DNA from: Shewanellaceae bacterium UBA2521
Lineage (GTDB): Bacteria > Pseudomonadota > Gammaproteobacteria > Enterobacterales > Shewanellaceae
DNA length: 23,633 nucleotides
Reading direction: 5' to 3'
Assembly (NCBI GenBank): GCA_002341165.1
Contig: DDNL01000034.1
Location: 4,384 to 28,016, forward strand
Position numbers and translations under genes: made by a program. Below, piece by piece: positions 14,741-23,394 of the stretch. A model generated the notes under the pieces. That model saw only the letters and a program-made list of their open reading frames with translations. It had not been told where the DNA came from and did no database searches. Numbering within the stretch: position 1 is the stretch's first letter; the number at the start of each line of letters is the position of its first letter.

Positions 14741-16966
14741 ATGCACATTAAAATCCATAAACTGAATAGAGAAAGCACTTTGTCATTAGATACATTTTTT
14801 ATTGAAAAAATTGAAAATTGGTATAGAAATATAGATAAAAAAAGCGAAGAACTTATCGACCATTTCACTTACTTCAAATTTGATCAGCCAGCTCCCATTT
14901 TTTTTAATTGGCTTTTTAAAAACCGTGATATTTGGAATCTTTATGTAGAAATATTTAATTATAACAACATGATACTTGATGGGACCACTTTTGAAGCAAA
15001 CAGCAACAATACAGGCCAGTCACAAAAGAAGAATACCGTAAGTTTTAGAAGCTATAATTTTCCTAGCGGTGCAGTCTCGTTTCAAGATACCAAGTTTTCT
15101 AATCCAGATAATGACACTTTAGAGGTTCTTTTTAGTTGTGTTACATTCAAATCTGACGTCACAATTAAAACTGATAGTGACATTAAATTAGCATTCATCC
15201 GTTGCGAATTTGCTGGTTATGTATGTATAGAAGATACAAAAATAGAAAATATTATTTTTGATAGATCAGATTTTAAGCGAGATTTTTATATAAATAAAAG
15301 TTCAATAAAAAACTCGCTGATTCTTAACGAAAGTAAATTTAATGAAAGTTTAAAGATCTTAGGCTCAAAAACAAACAACACAGTAGAAATATTGCACTGC
15401 AATGTCAAAAAAGATCTTGTTCTTAATGAAAATATTCAAAGGATAGTAAAAATAGAGTATTCGGAGTTGAAAAGTTGTTTTGTGGATGATGCCACTAATG
15501 TCATTATACTAAGTTATACAACGTTTACTGAAAGTAGCGCTATAATGGTGAAGCGTGGTGTCTGTTCTAGTAATCAAGAGTGTGTTTTATCTTTTAGTAG
15601 AGTTACATTCACCAAAACAATCATAGGTTACGTTCGCTCTGAGGATTTAAATTCTTCATGCGCAAACATAGACTGGTCATTCAACGACTGCATTTTTGAT
15701 AAATCAAAATTTACGCTAAATCTACTAAAAAAGCACGATAAGCTTACGCTCCACAACATTACTCTACTAGATACAATTTTAGTTTGTGGCGATACACGTA
15801 AAGCTAAGCACTATCTTACATTAAATGTTCATGACATACGTGGAAACAACAGCACAATGTTATTCATAGATATCATGTTTCTCAAAAAATTTATATTTCA
15901 CAGCATTTCTTTAGATGATTTGAATTTTAATGGGTGTGATTTTGAGGATAAAAATCTGTTATTACGGGGCTGCTTTATAAATCGCATTTTTTATTTAGAT
16001 ACTACCTTGGATACACTCGACCTTCGTGGTGGAGTGTATAAAGGCCTATTTGATGTAAGTCTTCGTTGTATTACAAGCTTAAAATCTGTCATTGATTTAC
16101 GTGATACAGTCATTGAAAATATACCAACACTTGAAGCTCTTGCTCCGAGTAAGGATACATTTAATTTCAAAGAACTATTTACTGACATATCGTCAAAAAT
16201 TAAGAACATTCTTCTTACGAAAGGTTTTCATATAGATTTGGATTTTGTGTTCATGTTTTTAATCATGGCATCATTGGTTTACTTTTTTTTCTGGGATATC
16301 AGTCATTCAGTCTTCGCAATCACCCCTATTTTCAAAGTAATAGCACACACAAGCAAAATCATCATTTTATTATCAGGTTGTTGCTTATCTCTTTATGTTC
16401 TAGGTAAAGGCATCAAACAATGTAAACAAGTTGATGATGAACTCGCCTCAAAATACTGCCGTCTTAAATCACTTGCACAAGACAGTAATGATCATGCGCT
16501 TGCGTTAAAGTTTACGGCTGCTGAGCATAAAGCAAAGCGTTATAGAGAGTTTGGTTTTACTGCAACCTTTCTTGATTACCTCATAGAGTTATGTTGTAAC
16601 TACGGTCAAAGTATTGCCCGCCCCGTTGCATGTTTGGTTTTGGTTAATATCGTCGCTTTTGGTTACTACGATGATACTTTTAGAGGCCATGAAACGTTAG
16701 CAAACGAATATGAAACATCTCTTGTCATACGAAATGCGGTCGCAAACTTATCTGGTAGTAAAAACCTCATAAGACAAGATATGATAAGTTTCATGAATGA
16801 TTGCTCTAGTCCGGATGCAAGCCCCTATTGCTCTGATAAATCAGTCAAACCATTCGATCATAGCGAACAACTGACTTTAGATATAGTTGCAGGCGTACAA
16901 ACATTCTTGTCGATTTTCTTTATCTTTCTTATAGGCCTTGGACTCAGAAACAGATACAAGATTTAA
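14741..16966 (+). CDS. Beta-helix/pentapeptide-like membrane protein, family member A (741 aa)
   Basis: The N-terminal ~90 residues are mixed. Residues ~95-460 form an irregular repeat of short strands with F/L/I every five residues (IIFDRSDFKRDF, NSLILNESKFNESL, LNFNGCDFED), like a degenerate pentapeptide or right-handed beta-helix. Two hydrophobic spans follow (about 500-518 and 530-555). A helical part then carries AAEHKAKRY (593-601), YGQSIARP (621-628), a third span, a variable loop and a last span ending FLIGLGLRNRYKI. The same C-terminus occurs in the genes at 17097 and 21244. I use ATG 14741; a TTG at 14723 would add six residues, and neither has a good ribosome site. Membrane effector or channel-like function is inferred; no characterised relative is recognised. 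Confidence 0.85.
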   Translation: MHIKIHKLNRESTLSLDTFFIEKIENWYRNIDKKSEELIDHFTYFKFDQPAPIFFNWLFKNRDIWNLYVEIFNYNNMILDGTTFEANSNNTGQSQKKNTVSFRSYNFPSGAVSFQDTKFSNPDNDTLEVLFSCVTFKSDVTIKTDSDIKLAFIRCEFAGYVCIEDTKIENIIFDRSDFKRDFYINKSSIKNSLILNESKFNESLKILGSKTNNTVEILHCNVKKDLVLNENIQRIVKIEYSELKSCFVDDATNVIILSYTTFTESSAIMVKRGVCSSNQECVLSFSRVTFTKTIIGYVRSEDLNSSCANIDWSFNDCIFDKSKFTLNLLKKHDKLTLHNITLLDTILVCGDTRKAKHYLTLNVHDIRGNNSTMLFIDIMFLKKFIFHSISLDDLNFNGCDFEDKNLLLRGCFINRIFYLDTTLDTLDLRGGVYKGLFDVSLRCITSLKSVIDLRDTVIENIPTLEALAPSKDTFNFKELFTDISSKIKNILLTKGFHIDLDFVFMFLIMASLVYFFFWDISHSVFAITPIFKVIAHTSKIIILLSGCCLSLYVLGKGIKQCKQVDDELASKYCRLKSLAQDSNDHALALKFTAAEHKAKRYREFGFTATFLDYLIELCCNYGQSIARPVACLVLVNIVAFGYYDDTFRGHETLANEYETSLVIRNAVANLSGSKNLIRQDMISFMNDCSSPDASPYCSDKSVKPFDHSEQLTLDIVAGVQTFLSIFFIFLIGLGLRNRYKI

Positions 16967-16978
16967 AGCCCCTACAGG

Positions 16979-17007
16979 CCACCAGCGCGTTGCTGGTGGT
17001 GTTTTAT
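16979..17007 (+). terminator. Terminator after family member A
   Basis: An 8-bp stem (ccaccagc 16979-16986, gctggtgg 16992-16999) with a 5-nt loop is followed by TGTTTTAT. A close variant of the hairpin follows member C at 23351. Confidence 0.8.
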
Positions 17008-17096
17008 CATACTGAGCGAGTGAAGATAAATAGCTATTGGATACATGTGTATCGCCTTACCACCTAGAAACAAAGTAAGTACTTTATATTTCTTTT

Positions 17097-18797
17097 TTAA
17101 AGACGGAACAAGTTTCTCAACCCTAAGCCTATTAAAAATAAAAAGAGTAAAGAAATTAGTTTTTGCATGCCTGCGGTGACAGTCATTAGCTGATTGTTCC
17201 CTGCATTTTGCTGATGTCTTTCTACGAGAGTTCTTACATCATCATTCACTCGTTTATCAAGATTCAAAAATGGAAAACTGTTATTCAGTGAATATTCAAA
17301 CGCTTGTCCCCAACAATTAGAAAGCCAAGAGGTTTCATCATGGTTATTGCAAGTATTTTCAGTTTCAACAGTATAAAGGAATGCAAAAGAGAACAAACAT
17401 AACAATAAACCGAATGATGGCCGGATGACACTACGACCGTAGTCACTCAAAAAATCCATCCACCAATTCACGAGCGATCGCAAAACACCATGACCATTAA
17501 TCTGACTCCAACGCTTTGCACGCAGCTCTTGCGCATGAAACAGTAAATAAGCATCTTTTAAATGATGAACTCTAGCATGCTCGGCTAATGCGTGGAATTT
17601 AGCTGAGCAGCCTTCCTCTGGTTTAAACCGATTTAATATAAAATCATTCAAAGCTTGTATATGCTGCTGCAAATCAATTGTTAAATAAAAAAGATAACAA
17701 AACATAGCTATAAAAGAGAGTAAAAGCAGCAATGGAATAAAAGGGTAGAAACAAATGATAACTGCTAGCGCTTTCAATAAATTGACCGACAACCTTTTTA
17801 GATTTGGAAGCCTTGGAGACTGCGTGTATTTATGTTTAAAATTAAAACTCTCAAAGTCTATAGGCTTATCTATGACTGTTCCCCTAATATCGGGAATACT
17901 ATCTATAAGAATATTATCTTCAAATATTGGAGGGCTATCGCATTGACAGTATTTCATATTGAAGGAGTCTATTAATGCAGGTTCTACATTCTTACGATCG
18001 GAGATTGGATTCAAATCACAAAAGAACCCCCTAGAAAAGCTAAGCTTGGTCTCTAAAAAATTACATCTATCAATATTTAGGTGATTTGCTGTTGCTCCTA
18101 TCTTAAAACGGATACTCGATGCCCTAAATACAGAATCACTGACAACACAAGATTTAAAATCTACATTGAAGTTACATCTTTTAAATTCACTCCTCTCAAT
18201 ATGTATACTAAGAGCATGGGTATCCAAAAAATCTTCAAAATTAATATCTGTATTTGTCAATTTACACGCATTAAAAGTAACTCTTATAATAGGACGCGTT
18301 TTTCTAATGCTTAAAAACCTTCGTGCTCGAAAAAAGAAATTCAGGCTATTAACTTGAAAATGATTTTTTTTTGAATTTTCAATCTCTTTGAGCTCGATAT
18401 GATCTGCATTTAAAGAATCAAATATTTCTTGAAGTATTTGACCGCAATTCAACAAACCTGACTTATTTTCACAATCATCCCTGAAAGTAAATCTACAAGC
18501 TGGAGCATAATCAGGCTCATGCTCATGCACCGCATCTAAGTTGGTCATAAATCCATCCTCCGCTGCGACAGCATCTAAAGAAATCAGGTATGTATCATCA
18601 TCTTGCTGAGAAATTATGAGAATTGAAGAAATACCATCTAAGCCGACGTGATGACAATTAATCCACTCTAAACTTGTATTGATTGCTTGAAGCCAAGCAT
18701 TTATATCTTCTTCACTACAAACAGATAAATCTATATCTGTCTTTACTCTCTGACTCATTCCTTTGTGTCCTTGCAAAAAATTATACTTAGACCACAT
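17097..18797 (-). CDS. Beta-helix/pentapeptide-like membrane protein, family member B (566 aa)
   Basis: This is the shortest of three related proteins. Residues 1-145 form a soluble region; 150-305 a degenerate pentapeptide-like beta-helix (VTFNACKLTNTDINFEDF, IERSEFKRCNF, DSVFRASSIRF). The junction motif SPPIF...PDIRGTVIDKPIDF (288-315) has a clear counterpart in member C. Two spans lie at about 337-376, then HAQELRAKRW (421-430), YGRSVIRP (453-460), a span at 461-477, NSFPFLNLDK (506-515), and a final span ending LFLFLIGLGLRNLFRL. It is on the opposite strand to members A and C and divergent from the gene at 19092. Two starts are possible: ATG 18797 (AAGG 7 nt upstream) and ATG 18758 (AAGGA 9 nt upstream). 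Function is unknown; a variable outer or sensing module on a membrane base is inferred. Confidence 0.87.
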   Translation of the reverse strand: MWSKYNFLQGHKGMSQRVKTDIDLSVCSEEDINAWLQAINTSLEWINCHHVGLDGISSILIISQQDDDTYLISLDAVAAEDGFMTNLDAVHEHEPDYAPACRFTFRDDCENKSGLLNCGQILQEIFDSLNADHIELKEIENSKKNHFQVNSLNFFFRARRFLSIRKTRPIIRVTFNACKLTNTDINFEDFLDTHALSIHIERSEFKRCNFNVDFKSCVVSDSVFRASSIRFKIGATANHLNIDRCNFLETKLSFSRGFFCDLNPISDRKNVEPALIDSFNMKYCQCDSPPIFEDNILIDSIPDIRGTVIDKPIDFESFNFKHKYTQSPRLPNLKRLSVNLLKALAVIICFYPFIPLLLLLSFIAMFCYLFYLTIDLQQHIQALNDFILNRFKPEEGCSAKFHALAEHARVHHLKDAYLLFHAQELRAKRWSQINGHGVLRSLVNWWMDFLSDYGRSVIRPSFGLLLCLFSFAFLYTVETENTCNNHDETSWLSNCWGQAFEYSLNNSFPFLNLDKRVNDDVRTLVERHQQNAGNNQLMTVTAGMQKLISLLFLFLIGLGLRNLFRL

Positions 18798-19091
18798 ATA
18801 CTAGCCTTGCCTAAACCTTCATAACAAGACTCTTACAAAGATTTTAAGGCAATAAGTTTTAGAGCTCATAAAAGCTACCAGCACGCGTTTCTGGCAGCTT
18901 ATGAAATACTGTGGAGCGCCCTTGATTTTTATAGATTCTTACGAAGCAATTCGTGCATCTGAGTTAATCACTCGATTAGATTTGACTATCTAGAACCCAG
19001 TACGTTTACGCGGACTTATTTATGGTTTAGTATTACTAACCTTTTTAGTACAGTCATGTAATTTAAACGAAAAGCACAAAGGAATGTTTAT
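18798..19091. other. Divergent intergenic region with hairpin and remnant-like coding
   Basis: Bases 18867-18903 form an imperfect hairpin (cataaaagctaccag with ctggcagcttatg, loop cacgcgttt). ATG 18901 in its right arm opens a 30-codon frame to TAG 18991. The same frame then reads RLRGLIYGLVLLTFLVQSCNLNEKHKG without a start codon, which looks like a lipoprotein signal with lipobox LVQSC. This may be a broken gene or chance. The promoters for the divergent genes should also be here, and AAAGGA for the next gene is at 19078-19083. Confidence 0.4.
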
Positions 19092-20213
19092 ATGCATCAT
19101 GAAATGCAGCCTCGATATCAAGTTACCGATGCTGACTCGTTGTTTAAAGCTCTTGTATTAGTGGATAGGGAGGTTATCACTGACTATTACCAGCTAGATT
19201 TTTCACATCTAAAATGGCATGCCAGAATACATGGGCTTAATTATCATAACTCACTAAATGTCACATTGATGGAAGTTTTGATCAACTTTCAAAGGTATTT
19301 AGATAAATCATATATTTTTTGCAAATATTGGGATTTCAACAAGAAGCCTACAAAGCAAGATCTAGAAGAGCTTAAAGAAATCAAATTAGATTTTCTTATT
19401 ACAGAGGGTTCTTTAGATCTAGAAGCGATTACCAAGTGTGTAATTGATATATTTTCTACAGTGACAAACGATATGACCCCTAAACACAAACTGACAGCGC
19501 TTTTGATATTGGCCTCTGCTTTATTAGGAGGATACGGAGTTAATTGTCATTATAACGCTAAACAATATGAAATAGCTTTACGCCATGATTTGAAAATGAA
19601 AGAACAAGAAAGTAATGAAAAGCGTGATTTGGTTGATTTAGCAAAATTAGCTATAGAAATATCTACTAATACACGAAGAGAGCTTTTTAGAGCGTCAATA
19701 GACGCTGAGTCTATCGACTATGGAGGTAGGCGATATAACAAACAAGAGATTCTTCAAGAAGCAAGTAGACCTAATATATCATCCGAAGCAGAGCCTACAA
19801 CAAAAACGAAAAAGTTCGAAGTTTTATCTATTTCAACTCGTCATACTGAAATTATCAACTCGGATTTATCCAAAGCACGTAGACAACAAACAACACGGCC
19901 TCATGAGCTAGAGCTTTTACCACTTGAAGCAGGTAAGCTTAGCTCTCCCATCAAAATGAGTGTTTCTGAAAAAGCTTTATCATCAACAGATTTTTTTACT
20001 CACGAGGGAAATCATATAATTTACATTACGTACAGCTCGATAAAGTCAAAGAGCGGAGAGGAAAGCAAAATATGCTTTCATGAGTTTGTTAGTGAAGAAA
20101 TTTACATCTACCTTCGGGGGAAAGAGCATGATGTCAGCAATAGAGTTAAGCCTAAAATAGTTTATTCACCAGACAAAAGGGAGCGCCAGTTAAGTATGGA
20201 GCTGGGAGAGTAA
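19092..20213 (+). CDS. Uncharacterised single-span membrane protein, 373 aa
   Basis: ATG 19092 has AAAGGA 8 nt upstream. The N-terminal ~125 residues form a soluble domain with LDFSHLKWHARIHGLNYHNSLNVTLMEVLINFQRYLDKSYIFCKYW (35-80). I have a vague memory of similar N-termini in uncharacterised accessory-region proteins of gammaproteobacteria but cannot name a family. A membrane span follows at about 132-150 (LTALLILASALLGGYGV), then a charged coiled-coil-like segment (155-200) and a C-terminal beta-rich domain (about 240-355; strands such as HIIYITYSS and EEIYIYLRGKEH). It has no signal peptide and no catalytic motif. It lies between members B and C of the beta-helix membrane family and is followed by another small membrane gene, so a shared role is possible. 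Confidence 0.85.
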   Translation: MHHEMQPRYQVTDADSLFKALVLVDREVITDYYQLDFSHLKWHARIHGLNYHNSLNVTLMEVLINFQRYLDKSYIFCKYWDFNKKPTKQDLEELKEIKLDFLITEGSLDLEAITKCVIDIFSTVTNDMTPKHKLTALLILASALLGGYGVNCHYNAKQYEIALRHDLKMKEQESNEKRDLVDLAKLAIEISTNTRRELFRASIDAESIDYGGRRYNKQEILQEASRPNISSEAEPTTKTKKFEVLSISTRHTEIINSDLSKARRQQTTRPHELELLPLEAGKLSSPIKMSVSEKALSSTDFFTHEGNHIIYITYSSIKSKSGEESKICFHEFVSEEIYIYLRGKEHDVSNRVKPKIVYSPDKRERQLSMELGE

Positions 20214-20258
20214 ATATAGATGAATTATTTTTTACAATAGGACCCTATCTAGCTTGTG

Positions 20259-20288
20259 CAGAAGCCATTGCTGAGCTGATGGCTTCTG
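20259..20288 (+). terminator. Strong hairpin between the 373-aa and 112-aa genes
   Basis: A perfect 10-bp stem (cagaagccat 20259-20268, atggcttctg 20279-20288) with a 10-nt loop lies 45 nt after the stop codon. It lacks an immediate T tract, so it may act as an attenuator, processing site or mRNA stabiliser rather than a simple terminator. Confidence 0.5.
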
Positions 20289-20356
20289 GGTTAGTCGAAA
20301 TAATAATATTGATTAATCTTTTCTTCTTATAAACCATGAATAAAAGGATTTGCATC

Positions 20357-20695
20357 ATGAATGAAAAAACTGTCTTGTCACTCAACACTGATGAAACAGA
20401 AACACCAAGAGTCAAAGCCGAACAACCATCTTTAGATTTTAATGAGATACTAAAAGCGCCTATTTTTCAGTACGTAAGCAATATTTTGCTCACGATACTC
20501 AAAGACAAAGAACTTAGAAAGTACACATTGGAAAAAAGTTTGAATCATGTGCGTATCGAAAAGTATCTACAAGCCGGAGTCGTATTTACTGTCATTATTG
20601 CTTCCAGTCTACTTGCATCTATGGATAGGTTCGACTCTTCTATGGGGGTGTTGTTTGGTACGCTAATTGGTTATATGTATGGAAAGAAAGGTTAA
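20357..20695 (+). CDS. Small two-span membrane protein, 112 aa, unknown
   Basis: The start at ATG 20357 is preceded by AAAAGGA at about 8 nt; an in-frame ATG at 20336 would place that site inside the gene. The first ~65 residues are soluble and acidic, then charged. Two hydrophobic segments follow: YLQAGVVFTVIIASSLLASM (about 67-86) and SMGVLFGTLIGYMYG (about 94-108), joined by a short polar turn, giving a hairpin with a basic C-terminus GKKG. The second segment has a glycine-zipper look (GxxxGxxxG-like spacing). Holin-like or small-partner proteins share this layout, but no family is recognised. It follows the 373-aa gene by 143 nt on the same strand, so they may form an operon. Confidence 0.8.
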   Translation: MNEKTVLSLNTDETETPRVKAEQPSLDFNEILKAPIFQYVSNILLTILKDKELRKYTLEKSLNHVRIEKYLQAGVVFTVIIASSLLASMDRFDSSMGVLFGTLIGYMYGKKG

Positions 20696-21243
20696 TAAAT
20701 GCCAGACACCCAACCAAAATAAATGGATTTAGGTTTGATAAGCGGAACTTTTTAATCAACACATCTGGTGGGTGTCTCTGATTTTCCATATTATCTCAAA
20801 AGTGTTCACACAAAAAATAAGATATTCACAAGCTACCATTCTAGAATTAGATAAATATGATGCAGCTCTAATAAAAAGATTACGATCACACTATCCGTGA
20901 ATTAGAGCTCGCCTGCTCCATTATTTTTGTCACGATCACGGCTTCACAATGCAAACGCATCACTCAAGCAATGCAAGGCTACACATACAAGGGAAATGAC
21001 CAATCAATTAAGAGAATAATGCTGTCTTGCTCAGCTCAATTTGATCAAGGCCACCAGCAATTGAACAATTGTTATAGAATATAATTTGTACATTTTACTT
21101 CGTCTGCCAAATGAAACAGCTCTTTAATATTAAGATAAAGACATGATGAAGTAATACTCAACCGATATAAGTAACAAGAAAAGTTATTGATTATTACATC
21201 ATTAGTGTTATGTTCATAAAAAAACAACATAGGAAAGTTTGAA
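20696..21243. other. Intergenic region with inverted repeats and possible gene remnant
   Basis: These 548 bases have no complete gene. An imperfect 12-bp inverted repeat (20704-20716 and 20766-20777; agacaccca / tgggtgtct with one bulge) surrounds a 45-nt AT-rich loop just after the 112-aa gene and is followed by CTGATTTTCC. A second inverted repeat (agctctaat 20864-20872, attagagct 20901-20909) follows. One frame reads ATILELDKYDAALIKRLRSHYP before a stop at about 20898, a possible decayed gene end. The motif aaggccaccagc (21048-21059) recalls the terminator stem after member A. Confidence 0.45.
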
Positions 21244-23343
21244 GTGTTTACCGAAGACTATGATAAAAATTTAATGAAACTAAAAGAAGAGCTGTCATAC
21301 TCTATTTCTAAAAATTATAAGGAAATTAATTTTTACAACACAAATTTGCGTAACTTGGGTCAAGTGATGCGAATATTAGAAAAAAAAATTAAGGATGATG
21401 TTAAAGATCTTAGTAAAGAAAATAATATAAAAATTGTCTATTGTGATCTCAAAATTGATTTTAACAATTATCACGAGAATTATTGTGTTACAGAATTTAC
21501 CTTTCAATATCAAGCTCCAATTGTGTTAAAGAATGGAGAAACTTGCGAGGAAATTATAAATCCACATAGATACGTAAATGCATTTAATATCGATTCATTG
21601 CAAACAATGCCAATTACCCGCCTTATAAACTTTATTAGGGGATGTATAAAAAGAATTAATGTTGATATAAATCGTGTGAATATCAATAGATTCAATATGA
21701 ACAAAATAAATCAAGGTCATTACCGTAATGATGGTGAAAAAACTTTCATTAATGAAGATTATGAAAATCATAAATGTGCACAACAAATCACATATGATCA
21801 ATGCACATTTATAAATTTAAATATTAACTATCTCTTAAAAAATTGTTATGAAAAGAACTTGGTGATTATAAAGAAGAGTATTTTTCAAAATTCCAGATTT
21901 AAAGTACAAGCAGCACACAATAAATCCGATGTCACTAAACTGAAAATGGATTTAAAAATAGATACTGTTGATTTTAATAAATCTACTTTAAATATTAAAG
22001 ACATAAATATAGAAGACATCCATTTCTTTGAATCAACATTCAAAGAAAGTTCCACCTTAATATATGACGATATTACAAACTATAATAAATTTTTTTTTAC
22101 AAAAGGTCACAAACAAATAGAATTCCAAGAATCCAATATTATATTTAAAAATTTCAAAATAGATAATAAAAATCTTGACTTCGAGGTATTCGATTTTCTT
22201 AAAGAAAACAGTTTTTATGCAGAAAACATTATATTTAGCAATAGTACGTTAGACGTACCTGCTAGAACAAATATAAAATTTGAAAACGTTAGGTGCGAAG
22301 ATAGTTTTGTGAAGTTGACTTACGAAGGTTTACATAATAATGATGAATATCAGGGTTGTCAAAAGCTTGATATAACCAACTCGAAGTTTGACTGTCCACC
22401 AAACTTCACTTATACGGATCCACATGAATCAAAAAAAAATGACTGTTCTAAAAATAGACTTAAACTGAGTTGTACACCAGACTTTAGGGGTACAGATTTT
22501 GGAGCGCCAATTGATATTAGAAAACTGGACTTCAAGCCTCATTATCAATGGCCTATATCATTATACTTTTATATTGCTAATGTATTCTTAGTCGGATTTT
22601 TTTTACTGTTATACAACATTTTCGGTATTACAAAAGCTATATATTTAATGATGAATCCCTTTCTTTACTTATTGGTATACTCATGTGCAAATTTTTTTGG
22701 ATCGAAAAGTGATTTAAAAGAAGTTGTAAATATATACAAACCAGATGTATATATTGAAGAAGCACATAAATTACGTGCTCTTGTAGATCAAGCTATCGCA
22801 AATAATGATAAGTCACTATCACTTCAACTGCATGCACAAGAACTCCGCGCAAAGCGATGGTACAAATACGAACATGGCTACGGATTTTGGCGCTCATGTT
22901 TAGATTGGTGCATGGATTTTTTTGCTGATTACGGTCAGAGTGTTGCACGCCCTACTTTGTGCTTACTGCTCACAGCATCACTTTTCATGAATTATTATAA
23001 TCACCAGCAACAAGACATTTACGAAGAGCTAGCTGATAATTCCAAATATGTATGCAGTGAAAAAGAAATTAATCTTCTTGTTTTCACTTCAACACTTTGC
23101 TTAGAAGAAGCGGTAGAGCTTTCTGTAAGCAACAGTTTGCCATTCCTAACAATGGATAAAGCAATCAGAAGTGATGTCGCTGATCTATGGACAAAAAGCA
23201 ATTGTACAAAAAACAGTACAGAAGATTGTATCGACAAAGCACGCAAAAGATCCATTTTAGAAGCATCAGGTCTGCAAAAATTCCTTTCCATTGGCTTCAT
23301 CTTTTTGATAGGTTTGGGATTACGTAATCTATTCAAATTATAA
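21244..23343 (+). CDS. Beta-helix/pentapeptide-like membrane protein, family member C (699 aa)
   Basis: The start is GTG 21244, with AGGAAA 7 nt upstream. The N-terminal ~410 residues are very AT-rich at DNA level, rich in Asn/Ile/Lys, and contain irregular pentapeptide-like strands (DQCTFINLNINYL, IEDIHFFESTF, ENIIFSNSTLDV). The junction DCPPNF (383-388) and PDFRGTDFGAPID (412-424) matches member B. The constant part follows: spans at about 438-459 and 463-485, a helical segment with LHAQELRAKRWY (529-540), YGQSVARP (563-570), a span to about 585, a polar loop with NSLPFLTMDKAIRSDV (630-645), and the final span FLSIGFIFLIGLGLRNLFKL. Identity to member B is high in this half and low before it. 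Function is unknown; the variable/constant build suggests recognition plus membrane action. Confidence 0.87.
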   Translation: MFTEDYDKNLMKLKEELSYSISKNYKEINFYNTNLRNLGQVMRILEKKIKDDVKDLSKENNIKIVYCDLKIDFNNYHENYCVTEFTFQYQAPIVLKNGETCEEIINPHRYVNAFNIDSLQTMPITRLINFIRGCIKRINVDINRVNINRFNMNKINQGHYRNDGEKTFINEDYENHKCAQQITYDQCTFINLNINYLLKNCYEKNLVIIKKSIFQNSRFKVQAAHNKSDVTKLKMDLKIDTVDFNKSTLNIKDINIEDIHFFESTFKESSTLIYDDITNYNKFFFTKGHKQIEFQESNIIFKNFKIDNKNLDFEVFDFLKENSFYAENIIFSNSTLDVPARTNIKFENVRCEDSFVKLTYEGLHNNDEYQGCQKLDITNSKFDCPPNFTYTDPHESKKNDCSKNRLKLSCTPDFRGTDFGAPIDIRKLDFKPHYQWPISLYFYIANVFLVGFFLLLYNIFGITKAIYLMMNPFLYLLVYSCANFFGSKSDLKEVVNIYKPDVYIEEAHKLRALVDQAIANNDKSLSLQLHAQELRAKRWYKYEHGYGFWRSCLDWCMDFFADYGQSVARPTLCLLLTASLFMNYYNHQQQDIYEELADNSKYVCSEKEINLLVFTSTLCLEEAVELSVSNSLPFLTMDKAIRSDVADLWTKSNCTKNSTEDCIDKARKRSILEASGLQKFLSIGFIFLIGLGLRNLFKL

Positions 23344-23350
23344 ACATAGC

Positions 23351-23375
23351 ACCAGCGCATTGCAGGTGGTTTTAG
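23351..23375 (+). terminator. Terminator after family member C
   Basis: The imperfect hairpin caccagc-gcatt-gcaggtg (one internal mismatch) is followed by GTTTTAG, 8 nt past the stop codon. It is a sequence variant of the terminator after member A (16979). Confidence 0.65.
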
Positions 23376-23394
23376 ATCTCTTGTGCTCTCAACG

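Noticed and set aside
23019..23360. Minus-strand 113-codon frame antisense to the end of member C
   Set aside because: It is a shadow of the conserved C-terminal coding region on the other strand.
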